Assembly (NCBI RefSeq): GCF_016862995.1
Contig: NZ_BOOA01000001.1
Coordinates: 213,018 to 277,017 of the forward strand
DNA length: 64,000 nucleotides
Direction: 5' to 3'
DNA from: Acrocarpospora phusangensis
GTDB lineage: Bacteria; Actinomycetota; Actinomycetes; Streptosporangiales; Streptosporangiaceae
This document shows positions 60,516-64,000 of the stretch, one piece after another. Each line of letters starts with the position of its first letter. The stretch's first letter is position 1. The notes under the pieces are model-generated. The model was not told the origin of the DNA. It was given only the letters and a program-made list of their open reading frames with translations, and made no database searches. A program made the position numbers and the translations under genes.

Positions 60516-61763
60516 TCATGCCGCGCGCGCCATCCGGCGGCTCACCCGGGGGATGCGGCGCACCCGCTTGTCCAGCCAGGTGGGCCCGCTGGAGGTGACC
60601 GTGACCGGCACGCCGAGCTCCTCGGCCACGAACGCCGGCCACGGTCCCGGCACCGGTTCCAGCACCGGCTTGGCGGTCATCAGCCGCCGGGTGAGCTCGG
60701 CCTGGCGGACGAGCTCACCCGGCGTCAGCGGCGCGGACTGCTGGTAGGACCGGCACACCCGCAGTTCCGGGTGCTCGTCGGCCACATCCAGGTGGGTCAG
60801 CGCCAGCTCGTCCACGCCCCCGCAAACCTGGACGGCGTATCGCGCGGCCACCAGGTCGAGGTGGCCGATCCGGAAGGCGCCCTGCCACTCCCCCACGTCG
60901 TTGTGCCGCTCCGGCAGCGCCAGCGCCGGGTCCTCGGTGACGAAGGGCCCCGGCCCGTGGCGTGTCCCGTAGGTGCGCAGCACCCCGAGCCGCCGCGCCT
61001 CCCCCGCCCCGGCCCCCGCCTCGTCCAGCAGCGTGAAGGCGTTCACGAACGTGGTCGTGGACCAGGTCGTGTACGGGTGGAAGCCGTACCGCTCGTCCAG
61101 GAGCACGCCCTGGGCCCCCTCGAACAGCAGCGGCCCGCCGGAGGGCAGCCGGCCGGTGCGCACCCGGGTGGCGAAGGCGTGGAAGGCGTCGGCGACGTCG
61201 TCCACCGGCGGCAGCGGCATCTCGCCGAACTCGTCGATCACCCACTCCCGCAGCCGGCGCAGCAGCAGCCGGAGCGAGCGCGGGCTGCCGCAGTCGGCGA
61301 CCTTGGGCGCCGCGGCGGGATGGGAGAGGGCGTAGGAGGCCGTCTCGCCCACCCCCATCCCGCACGAGCCGTGCCGGTTCCGCCCCCGGGCGCGCTCCCG
61401 CGCCCGGTTGGCGGCCCTGTGGTACGGCGTGGTGACGAGCGCGTCCGGCGCGACCGTGAGCAGCTCGAACGGGTCGGCCGTGCCGAGCCAGCGCAGGTGC
61501 GCGTGCTCGGCGATCAGCGCCAGCGGGTCCACCATCATGAAGCGCGACAGGAATGTCGGGACGCCCCAGAACGTCCCGGAACCGAACTGCGCGAACGTGT
61601 GGTGGCGCCCGTCGGGGGTGACCACGTTGTGGCCGGCCTGCGCGCCCCCGTTGTAGCGGACCACCGCGTGCGGCGCGTCCTTGCGGGAGCAGAGCCAGTC
61701 CACGATGGTGCCCTTGCCGCTGTCGCCGTACCCCAGGTCGGCGACGATGACGTGCTCGTCCAT
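60516..61763 (-). CDS. Divergent adenylosuccinate-synthetase (PurA)-like protein
   Basis: 415 residues. The GTP-binding start ADLGYGDSGKGTIVDWL keeps the catalytic Asp of the PurA GDEGKGK loop but replaces Glu by Ser; IMP-site-like FEGAQG is present (LLFEGAQGVLLDERYGFHPYT), and HNDVGEWQGAFRIGHLD stands for the usual GExxxWQxxxRxGxxD. It is related to PurA but too divergent for the housekeeping enzyme, so it may use another purine or amino acid (inference). Third gene of a NUDIX-VWA-PurA-like operon; only ten bases separate it from the VWA gene. Confidence 0.85.
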   Translation of the reverse strand: MDEHVIVADLGYGDSGKGTIVDWLCSRKDAPHAVVRYNGGAQAGHNVVTPDGRHHTFAQFGSGTFWGVPTFLSRFMMVDPLALIAEHAHLRWLGTADPFELLTVAPDALVTTPYHRAANRARERARGRNRHGSCGMGVGETASYALSHPAAAPKVADCGSPRSLRLLLRRLREWVIDEFGEMPLPPVDDVADAFHAFATRVRTGRLPSGGPLLFEGAQGVLLDERYGFHPYTTWSTTTFVNAFTLLDEAGAGAGEARRLGVLRTYGTRHGPGPFVTEDPALALPERHNDVGEWQGAFRIGHLDLVAARYAVQVCGGVDELALTHLDVADEHPELRVCRSYQQSAPLTPGELVRQAELTRRLMTAKPVLEPVPGPWPAFVAEELGVPVTVTSSGPTWLDKRVRRIPRVSRRMARAA

Positions 61764-61773
61764 CTCTCCCCCG

Positions 61774-62613
61774 TTACCGTGCGCGCTGGGACATGACGCG
61801 GTCGACCACGGTGAGCGCGATCGTCTCGCAGATCTGCGAGATGTCGTCGAGGTGGATCACCCGGTCGCCGAGCAGGTTGTGCCAGTACCCCGTGACGGAC
61901 TGGTCGCGGCCGTGCGAGGTGTTCGTCGGGATGACGAAGTTCACGTCCCACGACATCTGGGCCTGGCTGAGGATCGCCTCCAGGCGGATGTTGTTCGGCA
62001 GCCCCTCGCCGAAGATCTGCGCCACCTCGTCGCCCTTGACCACCGGGTACGCGGTCTCGTCGCCGATCACGAAGGCGATGCCGCGGACCCCGCGCTTCTC
62101 GAAGCAGTCGAGCTTGGTGTGCCTGGCCAGGAAGTAGAAGGCCAGCTCGTACGACTCGGCCATGCTGCCGCCGCCCCCGCCCTCCAGCAGGATGCGGCGC
62201 AGGTCCTCGTCCATGCGGTTGTCGGACTCGAACTGGCCGAGCTGGAGCGGCGCCCGGTCGCAGGTGGCGTCGCCGATCGCGCCGAACAGGATCTGCGCGT
62301 CGGGCAGGTGCTCGGTGATCGTGCCGAGCAGCCGGGGCAGCGTGGCCTGCAGCTGACGCGGGACCAGCTGCATGGAGCCGGTCACGTCGAACAGCACGGC
62401 GATGGCCACGGACTCCGGATGCTCGGCCGAATCACGGGACTCGCGGACGCCCTTGTTGCCCAGGCCGATCGGGTCGAGGGCCTGGTGGACCCGCCACTGA
62501 TGGCGGCTCAGCCGCCGCATCGCCTCGGTGTGACCGAAGGCGCTCTGACCCTTCTCCTCCCGGTACCGCTGCGCGGCGTCGTAGGAATCGATGGACCAGC
62601 GTCCGCTTCCCAT
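61774..62613 (-). CDS. Von Willebrand factor A domain protein
   Basis: 279 residues. The MIDAS metal site starts in VLFDVTGSMQ (DxTGS, a DxSxS variant), with the downstream Thr/Asp elements in FGAIGDATCD and FVIGDETAY. No signal peptide or membrane helix, so cytoplasmic. VWA proteins scaffold assemblies or recruit partners such as AAA ATPases; here the neighbours are a NUDIX and a PurA-like protein, which suggests a dedicated nucleotide system. Twenty-eight bases follow the NUDIX stop. Confidence 0.87.
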   Translation of the reverse strand: MGSGRWSIDSYDAAQRYREEKGQSAFGHTEAMRRLSRHQWRVHQALDPIGLGNKGVRESRDSAEHPESVAIAVLFDVTGSMQLVPRQLQATLPRLLGTITEHLPDAQILFGAIGDATCDRAPLQLGQFESDNRMDEDLRRILLEGGGGGSMAESYELAFYFLARHTKLDCFEKRGVRGIAFVIGDETAYPVVKGDEVAQIFGEGLPNNIRLEAILSQAQMSWDVNFVIPTNTSHGRDQSVTGYWHNLLGDRVIHLDDISQICETIALTVVDRVMSQRAR

Positions 62614-62641
62614 GTGTCTGCTCCTATCCCGGTGGCTTCAT

Positions 62642-63385
62642 TCAGCGGATTTCGTCTTCACGCGAAGGCCGCAGCAGGGCGGGGTGCAGGTACTTGGCGT
62701 CGCCCTTGCGGTAGAGCCGGGCGCGGGGGCCCCCACGAGGCCCCCCGCGTTCCGTGGTCATCCCGGTGCTCTCCACGAACCCCGGGACGGACAGCACCTT
62801 CCGGTGGAAGTTGCCGGCGTGCAGCTGCTCCTCCCAGACGGCGTCGTAGACCGCGCGCAGCTCGGAGATGGTGAACTCCTCGCCGACGAACGAGGTCGCC
62901 AGCGGGGTGTACTCCAGCTTCGAGCGGGCCCGCTCCAGCCCGTCGTCGAGGATCTTCGCGTGGTCGAAGGCCAGCTCCCGAGTGGCAGTCAAGGGGGTCC
63001 AGACGGCGGCGTCCGCGTCTGATCCGGCCTTCGGATCGGGCAGCCACGGCGCGAAGGCGAGGAAGGCGACGGTGACCACGCGCATCCGCGGGTCCCGTCC
63101 CGGCTTGCCGTACGTGCCGAGCTGCTCCAGGTGGACCCGGTCCAGATCGTGCGGGAGCAGACCGGTCTCCTCGGCGAGTTCGCGCTCCGCGGCCTCCTGC
63201 AGGTCGTCGTCGCGGACGAACCCGCCGGGCAGCGCCCACGCGCCGCGGAACGGCGGTTCGCCGCGCCGCACGAGCAGGACGTGGAGCCGCCCGTCCCGGA
63301 TGGTCAGCGCCACGACGTCAGCCGTGACGGCCATCGGTTTGTAGGCCTGCGGGTTGTATCCCGCGAGGAATTCCGATTCGCTCAT
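62642..63385 (-). CDS. NUDIX hydrolase/NrtR-like regulator
   Basis: 247 residues. The NUDIX box is GGFVRDDDLQEAAERELAEE followed by TGLL; the first catalytic Glu is Asp. The last 70 residues (TISELRAVYDAVWEEQLHAGNFHRKVLS, then the basic tail) form the winged-helix module of NrtR-type NAD-metabolism regulators. A substitution in the box often marks regulators that sense ADP-ribose rather than hydrolyse it. ATG 63385 is chosen; TTG at 63403 would extend it by six residues. Heads the three-gene operon. Confidence 0.88.
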   Translation of the reverse strand: MSESEFLAGYNPQAYKPMAVTADVVALTIRDGRLHVLLVRRGEPPFRGAWALPGGFVRDDDLQEAAERELAEETGLLPHDLDRVHLEQLGTYGKPGRDPRMRVVTVAFLAFAPWLPDPKAGSDADAAVWTPLTATRELAFDHAKILDDGLERARSKLEYTPLATSFVGEEFTISELRAVYDAVWEEQLHAGNFHRKVLSVPGFVESTGMTTERGGPRGGPRARLYRKGDAKYLHPALLRPSREDEIR

Positions 63386-63592
63386 CCCGCCCGTCTTTCT
63401 CAAGTCGAGTGTTTCTCCTCATGAGAATAACGCGGCGGCCAAGGGCGCACAAGGCGCGGGCGGCGGTTCACCGGTCCGGGCGCCGGAGGCGGTGTGAACG
63501 TTTCACCGCTTCCGGCGCAACCGCGCACGTCAACCGGGGGTCTCCCCGTCATGTTCGCGAAACACCCTGTACGCCCCCCCGAAACCAACGGA

Positions 63593-63612
63593 CATTGGGA
63601 GCGCTCCCAATG
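63593..63612. promoter_or_regulatory. Perfect CebR/CelR-type operator
   Basis: CATTGGGAGCGCTCCCAATG is a perfect 20-bp palindrome containing the exact TGGGAGCGCTCCCA consensus of CebR/CelR repressors. It stands 70 bp before the start of a secreted cellulose-binding protein, so induction by cellobiose is expected. Confidence 0.88.
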
Positions 63613-63682
63613 AGGGGGTTGGGCGCGTCATGGAGCCGTACACCGCATAACCGGGACGGCGTGGACCCCATATGGCTGGGAG

Positions 63683-64000
63683 ATGATCAGTTTGAGATCA
63701 AGATCTTGGCGAGGGCGTTTGATGGCGGTGGCGACCGCGGTCGCCACCGCCCTCGCCCTTGCCACCGTCCCCTCGACGCCGGCGAACGCCGCCGTGGCGT
63801 GCCAGGTGACGTACACGAAGACCTGGGAAGGCGGTAACGGGTTCGGGGCGCAGGTCAGGCTCCAGAACCTCGGCGACCCGGTCTCCAACTGGCAGATCAC
63901 CTACAGCTACTCCGGCAACCAGACGCTGCAGAACGGCTGGGAGGGCTCCTGGAGCCAGTCCGGCCAGAACGTGACGATCAACGCCCCCTCCTGGGCTCCC
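63683..64000 (+). CDS. Secreted protein with N-terminal CBM2 (start only; cut by window edge)
   Basis: The frame is open to the window end, giving 106 residues. The first 34 or so are a signal peptide (SLRSRSWRGRLMAVATAV... ending TPANA), then a CBM2 cellulose-binding domain begins (CQVTYTKTWEGGNGFGAQV and the paired Trp-containing segment NGWEGSWSQSGQNVTI). The catalytic domain lies beyond the window: a cellulase, xylanase or AA10 monooxygenase is possible. ATG 63683 has GGGAG close upstream; ATG 63722 is an internal alternative. Controlled by the CebR-type operator. Confidence 0.85.
   Translation, partial: MISLRSRSWRGRLMAVATAVATALALATVPSTPANAAVACQVTYTKTWEGGNGFGAQVRLQNLGDPVSNWQITYSYSGNQTLQNGWEGSWSQSGQNVTINAPSWAP

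Noticed and set aside
60516..61763. A PurZ-type enzyme for 2-aminoadenine (Z) DNA synthesis
   Set aside because: PurZ enzymes alter the catalytic Asp of the GDEGKG loop, while here that Asp is kept and the next residue is changed; no phage genes are nearby.
60516..61763. Housekeeping adenylosuccinate synthetase purA
   Set aside because: Key loops are altered and the gene sits in an operon with NUDIX and VWA genes, unlike typical purA.

Overview
The window is high-GC actinomycete DNA: strong third-position G/C bias, frequent GTG starts, ATGA/GTGA gene overlaps, StrR-, AraC- and MarR-type regulators, and CebR/CelR-type operators. A soil filamentous actinomycete of the Streptosporangiales type (Nonomuraea-, Streptosporangium- or Microbispora-like) is my inference; nothing here fixes the genus. 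I found no tRNA, rRNA, CRISPR array or insertion sequence.

Layout. 1-9.8 kb looks like ordinary chromosome: the end of a PotA/PotB-like ABC importer, a MarR regulator, a Pro/Gln-rich membrane protein, a large secreted GH9 cellulase behind a CebR-type operator, a stand-alone condensation-domain protein and a TIGR03084/DinB-like protein. 9.9-15.3 kb holds a degenerate carotenoid-oxygenase-like gene divergent from a TetR gene, an acyl-CoA carboxyltransferase overlapping a nucleoside-sugar/steroid-type epimerase, and two small membrane proteins.

15.2-56.2 kb is an enediyne biosynthetic gene cluster. Its core is an eight-gene, minus-strand operon (46.8 to 33.8 kb): two DUF1702/UnbL proteins, UnbV, UnbU, the iterative enediyne PKS (KS-AT-ACP-KR-DH-PPTase), the E10-type hot-dog thioesterase, a flavin reductase and a P450. 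A second minus-strand operon (31.4 to 26.2 kb) has a GMC oxidoreductase with its small partner, an SgcJ-like NTF2 protein, a second P450 and an HsaA-like flavin monooxygenase. A third (21.2 to 15.2 kb) has an SgcF-like epoxide hydrolase, a second HsaA-like monooxygenase, an FAD monooxygenase, an AhpD-like protein and an MFS pump. StrR/ParB-like and AraC-like regulators and an ECF sigma factor with a SnoaL-like tail are embedded. Two closely related ABC exporter pairs sit on either side of the PKS, and the right-hand pair is bracketed by two family-2 glycosyltransferases. A NACHT ATPase and a secreted alpha/beta-hydrolase lie between.

How it fits together. PKS plus E10 would build and release the polyene; UnbL/UnbV/UnbU and the oxidoreductases would convert it to the enediyne core; the epoxide hydrolase and oxygenases would tailor it; the exporters would remove it. 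I see no chromoprotein apoprotein gene, no deoxysugar pathway and no peripheral aromatic PKS, so the final product cannot be named. A repeated motif of the form GCATCT-N6-ATGC lies about 57-87 bp upstream of several operon starts and may be the cluster-specific control site.

56.3-64 kb is outside the cluster: a membrane protein, a cytosine-deaminase-like amidohydrolase, an S41 peptidase, a tight NUDIX-VWA-PurA-like operon, and the start of a secreted CBM2 protein behind a perfect 20-bp CebR-type palindrome.
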